Origin: Lentisphaeria bacterium
Lineage (GTDB): Bacteria; Verrucomicrobiota; Lentisphaeria; Victivallales; Victivallaceae
DNA: 46,837 bases
Reading direction: 5' to 3'
Assembly (NCBI GenBank): GCA_018265615.1
Contig: JABLYX010000042.1
Span: 1 to 46,837 of the forward strand
The translations under genes and the position numbers were made by a program. Shown one piece after another: positions 1 through 7,883 of the stretch. The stretch's first letter is position 1. The number at the start of each line of letters is the position of its first letter. The notes beneath the pieces are model-generated. The model had not been told where the DNA came from. It searched no databases and worked only from the letters and a program-made list of their open reading frames with translations.

Positions 1-263
1 CCCCTGAAGCCCCGGAATATTTCAGGGAAAAAAGCCATTTCGCTTGCGAAGAGCGTGGTCGCCGGAAAAATTCCTTTCCCGGAGAACGTCAAGCCCAAAG
101 TGGAATTCGGCGAAGAGGTTATGACTGTGACGATTCCGTCCGGCCGGGATTGGAATGGAGAGCGTTGTTCTATGCATCGTGGCATTATCAGGGGGCTTTT
201 GCTTTAAATGGAATTACTCATATATTGGGACCTGATAACATTCCCGTGCCAGGAAAAAAATGA
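1..263 (+). pseudogene. 3' end of an unrecognised gene with an apparent frameshift
   Basis: Reading frame 1 is open from the window edge to TAA at 205-207. Its last residues (after DWNGER, near base 165) turn into low-quality sequence. From base 165 a different frame reads LFYASWHYQGAF and continues as protein-like sequence to TGA at 261-263, ending in PVPGKK. The two frames join cleanly if one base is missing at about 163-166, for example CGTTTG reduced to CGTTG. This is either a real frameshift that truncates the gene or a base-call error in the source sequence. The product family is not recognised, and the true start lies outside the window. The next gene begins 35 bases after the TGA, so the two may form one transcript. 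Confidence 0.55.
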
Positions 264-298
264 GATCGTAAGAATAATGTATAAAAGGGCAGAGCAAA

Positions 299-949
299 AT
301 GAAATTAATATATAATATAATGTTAGCGGTTGCATTTTTTATTCCTGTGGCAACCCTGTCACAGGATGGGAAGCCCCATGGCGAATTGTCTGATTGGATA
401 AAAGCAGTAGAGAATGAGGGAATAGCGCCGCTGTATCAGGTCTTGAAAGAGTCCAGTGAATCAGCGAAGTATGTAACAGAAAAAATAATTGCTCATATTT
501 CCATGTCAGATGATAATGAAACAAAATGCAAGGGTTTTTTTGCATTGGGGGAAATATCTGATTTGTCGGCCATGCATTATCTTCTTGCAAATTTGAACTT
601 TCAAAAGTCGAAAGCCGGAAACCTGCAGGCAGAGATGACCCTGATATCCAATTATCCTGCACAACAGGCATTGATAAAAATGGGATTGCGGGCAATGCCA
701 TGGATCAGAGAGGCGCTGAGTAAAGAGAATGATGTAACGAAATATCCTGCATATTTGACTGTTATCTATGAAATCTATTCTGCGGGAAATGCCGATTATG
801 AGAGCTCGTTGCTGATTTACAAGATAATTATGGACGATTTTTTTTCAACGTTGAGCGGTTCTGAGAAGAAAGGACAATTGCGGAATGAATTTATACGGTT
901 CGTGAGAATAAAGGAGAAGACGGTTGAAAAAATAAATGCCGCAAAATGA
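299..949 (+). CDS. Secreted HEAT-repeat-like hypothetical protein
   Basis: A 216-residue protein of unknown function. Residues 1-21 form a signal peptide (Lys at 2, hydrophobic core, likely cleavage after LSQ or just before). The rest is helical, with alternating leucine/alanine patterns such as CKGFFALGEISD and QQALIKMGLRAM, which resemble HEAT/armadillo repeats, so a protein-binding role outside the cytoplasm is possible. GGGCAG at 287-292 is only a weak ribosome-binding site. The gene is clearly more AT-rich than everything right of 1.5 kb, including many ATA codons. That suggests a different history, perhaps recent acquisition. It lies close behind the frameshifted gene end on its left. 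Function is not assigned. Confidence 0.65.
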   Translation: MKLIYNIMLAVAFFIPVATLSQDGKPHGELSDWIKAVENEGIAPLYQVLKESSESAKYVTEKIIAHISMSDDNETKCKGFFALGEISDLSAMHYLLANLNFQKSKAGNLQAEMTLISNYPAQQALIKMGLRAMPWIREALSKENDVTKYPAYLTVIYEIYSAGNADYESSLLIYKIIMDDFFSTLSGSEKKGQLRNEFIRFVRIKEKTVEKINAAK

Positions 950-1106
950 ATTTTATTATGCAATCGCATTATGTTTTATTGTTTAACCACGCCATGTGCA
1001 GGTTTCTTGAATGATACCTATGGAGAAAGCTCCGCCTTCGGTGCGAGCGGGTTGCTTCGCGCCGGGGGGCTCCGACGGCCAAGGGCTCCGCGTTTTTGGA
1101 ATCCGC

Positions 1107-1147
1107 CAGGGCCGGAGGCCCTGAACCCGCGGACGGCAAACCGTCCG
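1107..1147. repeat. Two adjacent perfect hairpins in a GC-rich island
   Basis: Bases 1107-1123 form a 7-bp stem with a 3-base loop (CAGGGCC / GGCCCTG). Bases 1130-1147 form a 7-bp stem with a 4-base loop (CGGACGG / CCGTCCG). They lie six bases apart inside a GC-rich island of about 150 bases between AT-rich flanks. The arrangement resembles dispersed REP/BIME-type or MITE-like elements. No second copy was noticed in this window, so repeat status is inferred. Confidence 0.45.
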
Positions 1148-1508
1148 TTGCTGCATAGACTTGCACACGGCGTCAGTACGGAATTTGAAACATCAGAGTT
1201 TGAGCTGTTGCGAGCCATTGCTCTGAACGGAATTCATCATTGTTCATCAATGCGGAAACGCACTTTTGAAAACGATTTGGAGGCCTTTGTAGATATGATG
1301 AAGAAGAATGAACGTGGTTCGGATGGGAATACCGGCATCATTCATCTGTAAGTTGATAATATGTTTTAATAAAAAGTATGCGACGGAATGATTTTATCCG
1401 GCCCGGCCCATTCCGCATTGCCTTCTGGCATGAGGATCTGCGGCTCTTACCACCCCGGGACTTTTCTGTGAAAAGCAAAAAAGTATTATCAGGAACCGTT
1501 TTTTATCA

Positions 1509-1537
1509 TTGCCTCCCGCGGCTTGATGCGGTATAAT
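1509..1537 (+). promoter_or_regulatory. Sigma-70 promoter for the sialidase-like gene
   Basis: TTGCCT (1509-1514), a 17-base spacer and TATAAT (1532-1537). The start of transcription should fall near 1544. That leaves a leader of about 16 bases with AGGAGA (1547-1552) eight bases before the ATG. Confidence 0.6.
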
Positions 1538-1559
1538 ATGCCGGACAGGAGAAACAGCC

Positions 1560-2603
1560 ATGATTGAAAAATTCATCGTCAGCAATGATCCGGCCATCTA
1601 TGAAGCGTGGCCGGATGTCGTCCTCACCGATTCCGGCAGGCTCGTCTGCGTCTTCAGCGAATGCACGCACCACGGCAACCGCGACTACACCCGCATCATG
1701 CTCGCCGACTCCGTCGACCGCGGCCGCACCTGGAGCCCGAAGCGGCCGCTCACCGAAGGGACCCGGGGACTCCCATATTACTACAATTGCGCCCGCATCG
1801 GCAAGTTGCGCGACGGGCGGCTCGCCGTGATCGTCGACAAAATCCCGTTTGAGGGCGGCGAAAACAAGGCGTGCGCCGCGGCGAACCTGCTTTATTTTTC
1901 TTCCGACGACGGCGAAAGCTGGAGCGAACCGGTCACAACCCCGCTGAACGGCATCGTTCCTGATAAACTGCTCGAGCTCGAAAGCGGCCGCTGGATCATC
2001 TCCGCCCACCACCCCGTCGACGGAAAACTCGTGCAGTTCCTGCGCTATTCCGACGATCGCGGCGGAAGCTGGAGCGAACCGGTCACCGTTGCCGCCGATC
2101 CGCGCTTCAACCTCTGCGAAGTCTCCATTCTCCCGGCCGGCGGCGGCACGCTCGTCGCTTTCCTGCGTGAAAACAGCTCACTGGGATACGATTGCAAAAA
2201 AGCCGTCTCCCGCGACAACGGCGAGAGCTGGGAGGCGCTCACCGACTTCCCGCTCCCCGGCTGCCACCGTCCGGTCGCCGGATTCCTGCAGGACGGCAGC
2301 ATCCTCATTACCTACCGTTTCCTGCAGGGCGGCAAAGGGTGGCTCGGCTCATGGACCCAGAACTTCTTCGGCGCCCTGACCGACCGGGAGTCCGTCCTCG
2401 CTTCGCAGCGGAATGACGCGAGAGTGCGCATCTTCCCGATCGACTACGACCGTTCCGCCTTCTCGGATCTCGGATATTCCGGCTGGGTCCAATTCCCCGA
2501 CGGCGAAGTCTACATCGTGAACTATATCGTCGACGATGCTCTCGACAAGGCCCAGATCCGCGGCTATTCCCTGCAACTCTCCTCTCTTCTCCTGCAGAAA
2601 TAG
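1560..2603 (+). CDS. Sialidase-like BNR/Asp-box protein, cytoplasmic
   Basis: A 347-residue six-bladed beta-propeller candidate of the exo-sialidase (GH33-like) superfamily. Four Asp-boxes (S-x-D-x-G-x-T/S-W) are visible near residues 51-59, 114-122, 164-172 and 217-224. There is no signal peptide, so it would act in the cytoplasm on imported sugars. The classical sialidase arginine triad cannot be assigned with confidence. A hydrolase of another sugar, or a non-hydrolytic enzyme with this fold, remains possible. ATG at 1560 follows AGGAGA at good spacing, under its own promoter. The gene converges on an AraC regulator, beyond which lies a GH78-like gene. Together they read as a small intracellular sugar locus. 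Confidence 0.75.
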   Translation: MIEKFIVSNDPAIYEAWPDVVLTDSGRLVCVFSECTHHGNRDYTRIMLADSVDRGRTWSPKRPLTEGTRGLPYYYNCARIGKLRDGRLAVIVDKIPFEGGENKACAAANLLYFSSDDGESWSEPVTTPLNGIVPDKLLELESGRWIISAHHPVDGKLVQFLRYSDDRGGSWSEPVTVAADPRFNLCEVSILPAGGGTLVAFLRENSSLGYDCKKAVSRDNGESWEALTDFPLPGCHRPVAGFLQDGSILITYRFLQGGKGWLGSWTQNFFGALTDRESVLASQRNDARVRIFPIDYDRSAFSDLGYSGWVQFPDGEVYIVNYIVDDALDKAQIRGYSLQLSSLLLQK

Positions 2604-2686
2604 CAACAGGAGCGGGGAAAAGAAGGGGGCCGGTCGAAGAGGAAGGTTTTCGCGGGCCGCGCGCGGGCCGCGTTTTGCGCCTTTCG

Positions 2687-3571
2687 TCACCGCTCCCGGT
2701 TCCGGAATGCGCGCGGGGAGAGGCCGAACCGGCGTGAAAAGCGTTTCGAAAGGTAGTTGCTGTCGCAGAAGCCGGTTCGGCGGGCGATTTCCCCGACGGG
2801 GAGCCGCGTGTCCCGCAGCAGCCCTGCGGCCTTTTCCAGCCTCAGGCGGTTCAGATAGTCGATCGGGCTGTCCTGCATCGTTTCGCGGAACAGCCGGGTC
2901 AGGGTCGGCACGGAGCAGCCGCACTGCCGGGCCAGTTCATCCAGCGTGACCGGCCGGGAGTAGTTTTCGTCGAAATAGCGCAGGATCCGCCCGATCTTCA
3001 CCGTTTCCGCCGACTGGATGACCGCGCCGTCCGAAAAGGTGCGGCAGATCAGCAGCATGAGTTCGAGGAAGAGCAGCCGGAACTGGAACTCCCACCCCGG
3101 TATTTTTTCCTGCTGCTCACGCTGCATCCTGAGCGTGAGCTCGCGCGCCTGAGCGAAGCTGCCGTCGCCCAGGGCCGGCCGCCCGCGCAGCCGCCCGGCG
3201 GCGGCGAGGTGAGGATCGCTTTCGAAGAAGATATAGTATCCGAGCAGCGATTTCAGGGAGTCGAGTTCGGGGCCGAGGCAGTCGGGCATGTAGAGGAAAT
3301 TCGCAATGCGGAGCTGCCTGAGCTTCCGGTAACCGTGGAACTGCGGCGGCCGGATCAGGAAGATGTCTCCGGGAAAGACCGGATAGCTGTGCTCCTCCGT
3401 CACATGCTCCCCCGAGCCGCCGAGAACCAGCACGAGCTCGTGGAACTCATGGCAGTGGAACACATCGGATGTCTCCGAATAATCGCGGAACCGCAGCGCC
3501 ATCGGCATGGCCGGCCTGAAGTGGCGGGCCATCGGGATGCGGTTTACCTTTTCGCCGTCCGGTTTTTCCAT
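2687..3571 (-). CDS. AraC-family transcriptional regulator with N-terminal cupin sensor
   Basis: About 294 residues. The first 150 form a cupin-like sensor (FHCHEFHELVLVLGGSG, then PGDIFLIRP), typical of sugar-responsive AraC proteins. The last 100 hold the two helix-turn-helix motifs: LDELARQCGCSVPTLTRLF, then VGEIARRTGFCDSNYLSKRF, closing with FGLSPRAFR. An ATG at 3583 lies only about four bases after the predicted transcription start and has no ribosome-binding site. The ATG at 3571 follows GAGGG at proper spacing, so it is preferred. The gene is divergent from the GH78-like gene and probably controls it, perhaps with the sialidase-like gene as well. That link is inferred from position. 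Confidence 0.88.
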   Translation of the reverse strand: MEKPDGEKVNRIPMARHFRPAMPMALRFRDYSETSDVFHCHEFHELVLVLGGSGEHVTEEHSYPVFPGDIFLIRPPQFHGYRKLRQLRIANFLYMPDCLGPELDSLKSLLGYYIFFESDPHLAAAGRLRGRPALGDGSFAQARELTLRMQREQQEKIPGWEFQFRLLFLELMLLICRTFSDGAVIQSAETVKIGRILRYFDENYSRPVTLDELARQCGCSVPTLTRLFRETMQDSPIDYLNRLRLEKAAGLLRDTRLPVGEIARRTGFCDSNYLSKRFSRRFGLSPRAFRNRER

Positions 3572-3593
3572 GGTTTCCCTCATTTTTCAGCGG

Positions 3594-3622
3594 AATATAC
3601 CCTTCTGTGATCGGATTGTCAA
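3594..3622 (-). promoter_or_regulatory. Sigma-70 promoter of the araC-type regulator
   Basis: Read on the minus strand: TTGACA (3622-3617), a 17-base spacer and TATATT (3599-3594). The expected start of transcription is near 3587. This rules in favour of the downstream ATG (3571). The divergent GH78-like gene at 3688 has only AT-rich -10-like sequence (3644-3652) and no good -35, as expected for an activator-dependent promoter. Confidence 0.65.
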
Positions 3623-3687
3623 GGTTTTTTGCTGAAATTGCGGTATGATAATATACAGGGTTTCAATTTAACGGGAGTATTTCAGCC

Positions 3688-5271
3688 ATGTCGATCTATC
3701 CGAATGCGATCCGGGACAGCCGGGTCAGGGAGTATCTGCCGGTCCGGCGCGTGCTGCTGGCGGAGGGGACGGAACGTCAGGAGAGCCTGCCGGGAAACAG
3801 GGAGGTTCAGCCGCTCATCGCCGGGGAGTTCCGCTGCTGCTCGATGCCGCCGGGGAGTTTCCTGCTGCTCGATTTCGGCATTGAACTGCACGGCGGCGTG
3901 AGGTTGGTGAATTGCGGCGGGCCGGGTCGCGTCCGGCTCCGCTTCGGGGAGTCCGTGAGCGAGGCGACGGGGAACCCGAACCAGGATCACGCGATCCACG
4001 ACACGGAGCTGGCTGTCCCCGCCATGGGGATGCTCGAATACGGCAACACCGCGTTCCGCTTTGTCCGGATCGATTCGCTCGACACCCGGCTCGAAGTGCT
4101 GAACGTCATCGCCGTCGCCCTGTACCGCGACCTCGAACGCGGCGGCTCCTTTCACTGCTCCGACGGGCGGCTGAACCGGATCTGGGAAACCGGAGCGTAT
4201 ACGCTGCAGTTGAATATGCAGGATTACATCTATGACGGCGTGAAGCGCGACCGGCTGGTCTGGATGGGGGATCTGCACCCGGAGATCTGTGGAATCCTCT
4301 CGGTTTTCAATGATGTTTCACTGATTCCGGCGAGCCTCGACTTCGTGCGGGACCATACGCCGCTGCCGCAGCTGATGAACCGGATCACGAGCTACTCCGT
4401 CTGGTGGGTTGTGAACCAGTATGAATATTATCTGCACCGCGGCGACCTCGCGTACCTCCGTCAGCAGCAGGAGTACCTGACCGGGCTGCTGGAACAGCTC
4501 GCGACTTATGTCGGAGCGGACGGTGCGGAGCAGATTCCGCCGCGCCGTTTCCTCGACTGGCCGAACAACGACGACCCGGTTGCCATGCACGCGGGGCTTC
4601 AGGGGCTGCTATGCCGCGCGTTCCGCTGCGGCGAACTGCTCTGCGGCGCGCTCGGGATCGACCCGTCCCTGCCGCGCGGGCTCCGGGAACGGATGCTGCG
4701 CCATGTTCCCGATTGCGGAGAAAGCAAGGCCGCGGCGGCGATGCTGACGCTTTCCGGCGTTGCGGACCGCTCCGATGTGCTGGCGCGCGATCCGTTCCGC
4801 GGTGTCAGCACCTTCTACGGCTACTATATGCTGCTCGCGCAGCCGACCGCTCCGGCGCTGGAGCTGATCCGCCGCTACTGGGGCGGCATGCTGGATTGCG
4901 GCGCGACCACATTCTGGGAGGATTTCAACCTCGACTGGCTGAAGAACACCTCGCCGATTTCGGAGCTGCCGGTTCCGGGCAGGGACGACCTGCACGCGGA
5001 TTTCGGCAATTACTGCTACAGGGGGCTGCGCCACAGCCTCTGTCACGGCTGGGCGGCCGGGCCGACGCCGTTCCTCTGCGAGCGCGTGCTCGGCGTGAAG
5101 TTCCTCGAGCCCGGCGGCCGTAAAATCGCCCTTGCCCCGGAGTTGTGCGGTCTCGAATTCGCGGAGGGGAGCGTCCCGACCGCATACGGCCCGGTTCGGG
5201 TGTCGGCCGACTCTTCCGGGAAAGTCGCGGCCGATGCGCCGGACGGGGTCGAAATCATCCGGAATTTCTGA
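3688..5271 (+). CDS. GH78-like (alpha-L-rhamnosidase family) protein, cytoplasmic
   Basis: 527 residues without a signal peptide. Residues 50-150 form a jelly-roll-like beta domain (LDFGIELHGGVRL, EYGNTAFRFVRID). Residues 155-450 form an (alpha/alpha)6 barrel. The section DGVKRDRLVWMGDL (183-196) sits where GH78 enzymes have CPQRDERLGWTGD, so the Asp/Arg core is kept but the Cys-Pro-Gln and the usual DE pair are altered. TTFWEDFN, at about 405-412, may carry the second acid. The last 80 residues (PGGRKIALAPELCGLEFAEG) match the C-terminal beta-sandwich of rhamnosidases. GGGAG (3673-3677) is the ribosome-binding site. Because of the altered active site, the sugar specificity is uncertain. It is divergent from the AraC regulator. 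Confidence 0.75.
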   Translation: MSIYPNAIRDSRVREYLPVRRVLLAEGTERQESLPGNREVQPLIAGEFRCCSMPPGSFLLLDFGIELHGGVRLVNCGGPGRVRLRFGESVSEATGNPNQDHAIHDTELAVPAMGMLEYGNTAFRFVRIDSLDTRLEVLNVIAVALYRDLERGGSFHCSDGRLNRIWETGAYTLQLNMQDYIYDGVKRDRLVWMGDLHPEICGILSVFNDVSLIPASLDFVRDHTPLPQLMNRITSYSVWWVVNQYEYYLHRGDLAYLRQQQEYLTGLLEQLATYVGADGAEQIPPRRFLDWPNNDDPVAMHAGLQGLLCRAFRCGELLCGALGIDPSLPRGLRERMLRHVPDCGESKAAAAMLTLSGVADRSDVLARDPFRGVSTFYGYYMLLAQPTAPALELIRRYWGGMLDCGATTFWEDFNLDWLKNTSPISELPVPGRDDLHADFGNYCYRGLRHSLCHGWAAGPTPFLCERVLGVKFLEPGGRKIALAPELCGLEFAEGSVPTAYGPVRVSADSSGKVAADAPDGVEIIRNF

Positions 5272-5318
5272 CCGGCGGCGTTTGATTATCCGGAAAACGG
5301 CGCTATATTATACGCTTC

Positions 5319-5352
5319 GTTTCCCCGGGACGAAGCTTCGTCCCGGGGAAAC
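5319..5352. repeat. Perfect 34-bp palindrome without a loop
   Basis: Bases 5319-5335 are exactly complementary to 5336-5352, centred on an AAGCTT. It lies 48 bases after the GH78-like stop codon and 110 bases before the MATE gene. As RNA it would fold into a very stable hairpin, but no U-run follows, so an ordinary intrinsic terminator is not certain. It may be a bidirectional terminator, a protein-binding site or a small mobile repeat. Confidence 0.7.
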
Positions 5353-5461
5353 TGCAGTTTTCAGCGCACGTCGCCACCCACCGCCGGGAGCCTGATATCG
5401 CGGTGCGACTCTTCGTGCGTCTTACGGATCAATCAGGCATAATCCAGGTTCACAGGCAACG

Positions 5462-6904
5462 ATGTCCGGCAGCAGTTCTTTGTCCGAAAAGATGACGCAT
5501 GAGCTCGGTACGCAGTCGATTTTCCGGCTGCTGCTGCGCTTCAGCATTCCGTCGCTCCTCAGCAATTTCATGTTCACCGTCTACAACGTCGTGGATCGCG
5601 TCTTCATCAGCTGGAAGCTCGGGACCGACGCGATCGCGGGTGTCGGCATCACTTTCTATCTCTTCATGATTTTCATCGCGGTCGGCATGATGTTCGGCAT
5701 CGGCGGCGGCACGCTCGTGTCGCTGAAGCTCGGTGAGAAAAACAAGGAGGCCGCCGAACGGATCCTCGGCAACGTGATCATGATCTTCCTCATCGGCGGC
5801 GCGCTGACGACGCTTCTCGGCTTCACGTTCCTGAAACCGCTGCTTTACTGCTTCGGCGCGAGCGATGTGACCTATCCGTACGCGGCGGAGTATTTCCGGA
5901 TCCTGCTCTGGTTCATGGCGGCGGACTTTCTCTCGATGGGCACGACGAATATCATCCGCGCCGAGGGCAGCCCGAACTTCTCGATGTTCTACATCGCAGT
6001 CGGCTGTTTCGCTAACATCGGGCTGGACTGGCTCTTCATCATGCAGCTCGACTGGGGCATCGCGGGGGCGGCGTGGGCGACCGGAATCTCGAAGGTGCTT
6101 TCGACGGTGCTGATGTTCTGGCACTTCTCCGCGGGGCCGTTCCGTTACCTGACATTGCACTGGAGGAACCTCCGGATCGACTGGAAATACTTCTCCGCCA
6201 TGAGTGCGATCGGCCTTTCTCCGCTGATTCTGCAGAGCATCAACTCGGTCCTGAACGCGCTCATCAATACGACCCTGCTCAGGAACGGCGGCGACAAGGC
6301 GGTCGCGTCGATGACCTGCATTTCGACGATCATCATGCTGCTGATGATTCCGACCTTCGGCGTGATGATGGGCTACCAGCCGATCGTCGGCTACAACTTC
6401 GGGGCGCGGCAGTTCCGGCGCGTCGCGCAGACGCTGAAGGGGGCGTTCCTGATGAGCGGCGGGGCGACGCTGGTATGCTACATTCCGGTCATGATCTGGG
6501 CGCCGGTCATCGTGGGGTGGTTCTGCAACGGCGACCCGGAGGTGGTGCCGATGGCCGCGCACGGGCTGCGCATCTTCTTTCTGCTGTTTCCGCTGTGGCC
6601 GATCTTCTGCATCGGTTCGAATTTCTTCCAGGCAACCGGACGGCCGAAGAAGACGATCTTCCTTACGGTGTTCCGGAACGGGTTCTGCTTTCTCGGCTGC
6701 ATCATCGTGCTGCCGCGGCTCATGGGGCTGGACGGCGTGTGGGCGACCGCCCCGATCGCGGACGGCCTGGCCGCCGCGGTGATCCTTTTTCTGCTGCTGA
6801 GCGAATTTGCAAAGCTCCGGCAGATGGAGGAGCATGCGGCCGTGCAGCGGAGTTCCGGTACGGAAACGGCGGCCCCGGTGTCCGGAGCCGCCGACCCCGC
6901 CTGA
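5462..6904 (+). CDS. MATE-family multidrug/metabolite exporter
   Basis: 480 residues with about 12 membrane segments in two homologous six-helix halves. The N-terminal sequence LLLRFSIPSLLSNFMFTVYN followed by VVDRVFI is the family hallmark, and GIGGGTLVSLKLGEKN matches helix 2 and the following loop of MepA-like MATE proteins. The second half begins near residue 235 (IGLSPLILQSINSVLNALINTTL) with FGVMMGYQPIVGYNFGA further on. It would export cationic or aromatic compounds in exchange for sodium ions or protons across the inner membrane. The substrate cannot be told from sequence. No clear Shine-Dalgarno sequence precedes ATG 5462. The gene converges tail to tail with the AIM24-like gene, leaving four bases between them and no terminator. 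Confidence 0.92.
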   Translation: MSGSSSLSEKMTHELGTQSIFRLLLRFSIPSLLSNFMFTVYNVVDRVFISWKLGTDAIAGVGITFYLFMIFIAVGMMFGIGGGTLVSLKLGEKNKEAAERILGNVIMIFLIGGALTTLLGFTFLKPLLYCFGASDVTYPYAAEYFRILLWFMAADFLSMGTTNIIRAEGSPNFSMFYIAVGCFANIGLDWLFIMQLDWGIAGAAWATGISKVLSTVLMFWHFSAGPFRYLTLHWRNLRIDWKYFSAMSAIGLSPLILQSINSVLNALINTTLLRNGGDKAVASMTCISTIIMLLMIPTFGVMMGYQPIVGYNFGARQFRRVAQTLKGAFLMSGGATLVCYIPVMIWAPVIVGWFCNGDPEVVPMAAHGLRIFFLLFPLWPIFCIGSNFFQATGRPKKTIFLTVFRNGFCFLGCIIVLPRLMGLDGVWATAPIADGLAAAVILFLLLSEFAKLRQMEEHAAVQRSSGTETAAPVSGAADPA

Positions 6905-6908
6905 TTTC

Positions 6909-7589
6909 CTATTTGCTGCCGGAGCGGCTCATGCCCGCATGGACCGAAGCAAACTGATTCTTGATGAACATGTCGCGATGCTGGACCGGGCTGATGAAGA
7001 CCGTCCCCGTTCCGGTGAACGTGTTTACAATGCCCTCGCCGGAGAGGAACGTGCTGAAGAGCCCCTTGGAGGCTTTTTCCACCTTGAAATCGAGCGATGC
7101 GGAGCGCGCGACTGCAAATGAGCCGTCCACCACAAGCTTGTCGTTCTCCAGGTCGATCCGTTCGAGCGGCCCCCCGGAGTGGACCACGACCCGGCCCCGT
7201 CCGGACACCTTGGTCTGGAAGAAGCCTTCTCCGGAGAAAAGGCCGGAGACCGCCCGGTTCATGACTGCGCTGACCTCAACGCTCATATCGGAAGCGTAAT
7301 AGGCCCCCTTGTCGAGGATCCACTCGTCACCGTCGAGCTCGAAGATTGTGAATTCGCCGTAGGTTGGCTCCAGATAGAGCGTCCCGGTTCCCTTTACGAC
7401 TGAACGCACGACTGCCTCCTTGGTGACCATGGACTTCAGGAACCCGCCGACCGACGGCATCTGCGCGTCGAGGGTGAGCGCCCCGATCATGTAGTACATC
7501 GCTCCGGATTCGATCCGCACCCCGTCGTTTTCCAGCCCGATCCGGACCAGGCGGCACATCTCTTTGGTTTCCACGTCGAATGTGACCAT
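6909..7589 (-). CDS. AIM24 / TIGR00266 family beta-sandwich protein
   Basis: 226 residues, no signal peptide. The all-beta pattern with repeated glycine turns (ESGAMYYMIG, GTGTLYLEP, SGRGRVVVHSGG, FTGTGTVFISP) is that of the AIM24 family (PF01987), related to yeast mitochondrial Aim24 and common in bacteria as single-domain proteins of about 220-270 residues. Biochemical function is not established for the bacterial members. The start is supported by AGGA about eight bases before ATG 7589 and by its own promoter at 7633-7661. It is a single-gene unit, convergent with the MATE gene. Confidence 0.85.
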   Translation of the reverse strand: MVTFDVETKEMCRLVRIGLENDGVRIESGAMYYMIGALTLDAQMPSVGGFLKSMVTKEAVVRSVVKGTGTLYLEPTYGEFTIFELDGDEWILDKGAYYASDMSVEVSAVMNRAVSGLFSGEGFFQTKVSGRGRVVVHSGGPLERIDLENDKLVVDGSFAVARSASLDFKVEKASKGLFSTFLSGEGIVNTFTGTGTVFISPVQHRDMFIKNQFASVHAGMSRSGSK

Positions 7590-7632
7590 CAGTTCGTTCC
7601 TTTTCTCTGTGTGAGTTTCCGGCTCCGGTCAT

Positions 7633-7661
7633 ACAATAGAGCCGTTCCGACCGTTTCGCAA
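7633..7661 (-). promoter_or_regulatory. Sigma-70 promoter for the AIM24-like gene
   Basis: Minus strand: TTGCGA (7661-7656), a 17-base spacer and TATTGT (7638-7633), about 45 bases before the ATG. Confidence 0.5.
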
Positions 7662-7769
7662 GGGGCCGCATCATGTATTTCCTGCATAGAAACAGGTTGT
7701 GCCGATTTCTCCATTTTTCATTATCCGGTTCAAAAAGATGATTTTTTTTAGAAAAAACGGCATAACTGC

Positions 7770-7798
7770 TTGCAATTTATAGGGGATAGGGGTATTTT
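7770..7798 (+). promoter_or_regulatory. Sigma-70 promoter of rpsA
   Basis: TTGCAA (7770-7775), a 17-base spacer and TATTTT (7793-7798), preceded by A/T-runs at 7730-7760 that could act as an UP element, as suits a ribosomal gene. Transcription should start near 7805, giving an 80-base leader with a small hairpin at 7819-7833 and an A-rich, Shine-Dalgarno-free end. Confidence 0.6.
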
Positions 7799-7883
7799 AA
7801 GAGAATGTGGCCCAAAGACGGCGATTCGCGCCGGCGATGGGAAAGTTCAACCTTAAACCAAAACAACAAGAACACAAAACAAC

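Larger units (their letters stand above)
950..1559 (+). other. 610-base stretch without a supportable gene
   Basis: Bases 950-1020 and 1170-1380 are of moderate to low G+C, while 1020-1170 is a GC-rich island with two perfect hairpins (listed separately). An open frame at 971-1351 crosses the island, but its first half is clearly the hairpin element read through. Only its last 45 or so residues (1210-1351) look faintly protein-like, and no ribosome-binding site supports a start there. Bases 1380-1500 show nothing recognisable. A sigma-70 promoter for the next gene closes the stretch. Confidence 0.5.

Noticed and set aside
971..1351. Open frame of 126 codons on the plus strand (and shorter ones opposite)
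   Set aside because: Its first half is the double-hairpin element read through, there is no ribosome-binding site, and only the last part looks even faintly protein-like.
950..1560. tRNA or rRNA gene in the left intergenic region
   Set aside because: No cloverleaf, no T-loop GTTCGA-type sequence in register and no conserved rRNA stretch was found by eye.
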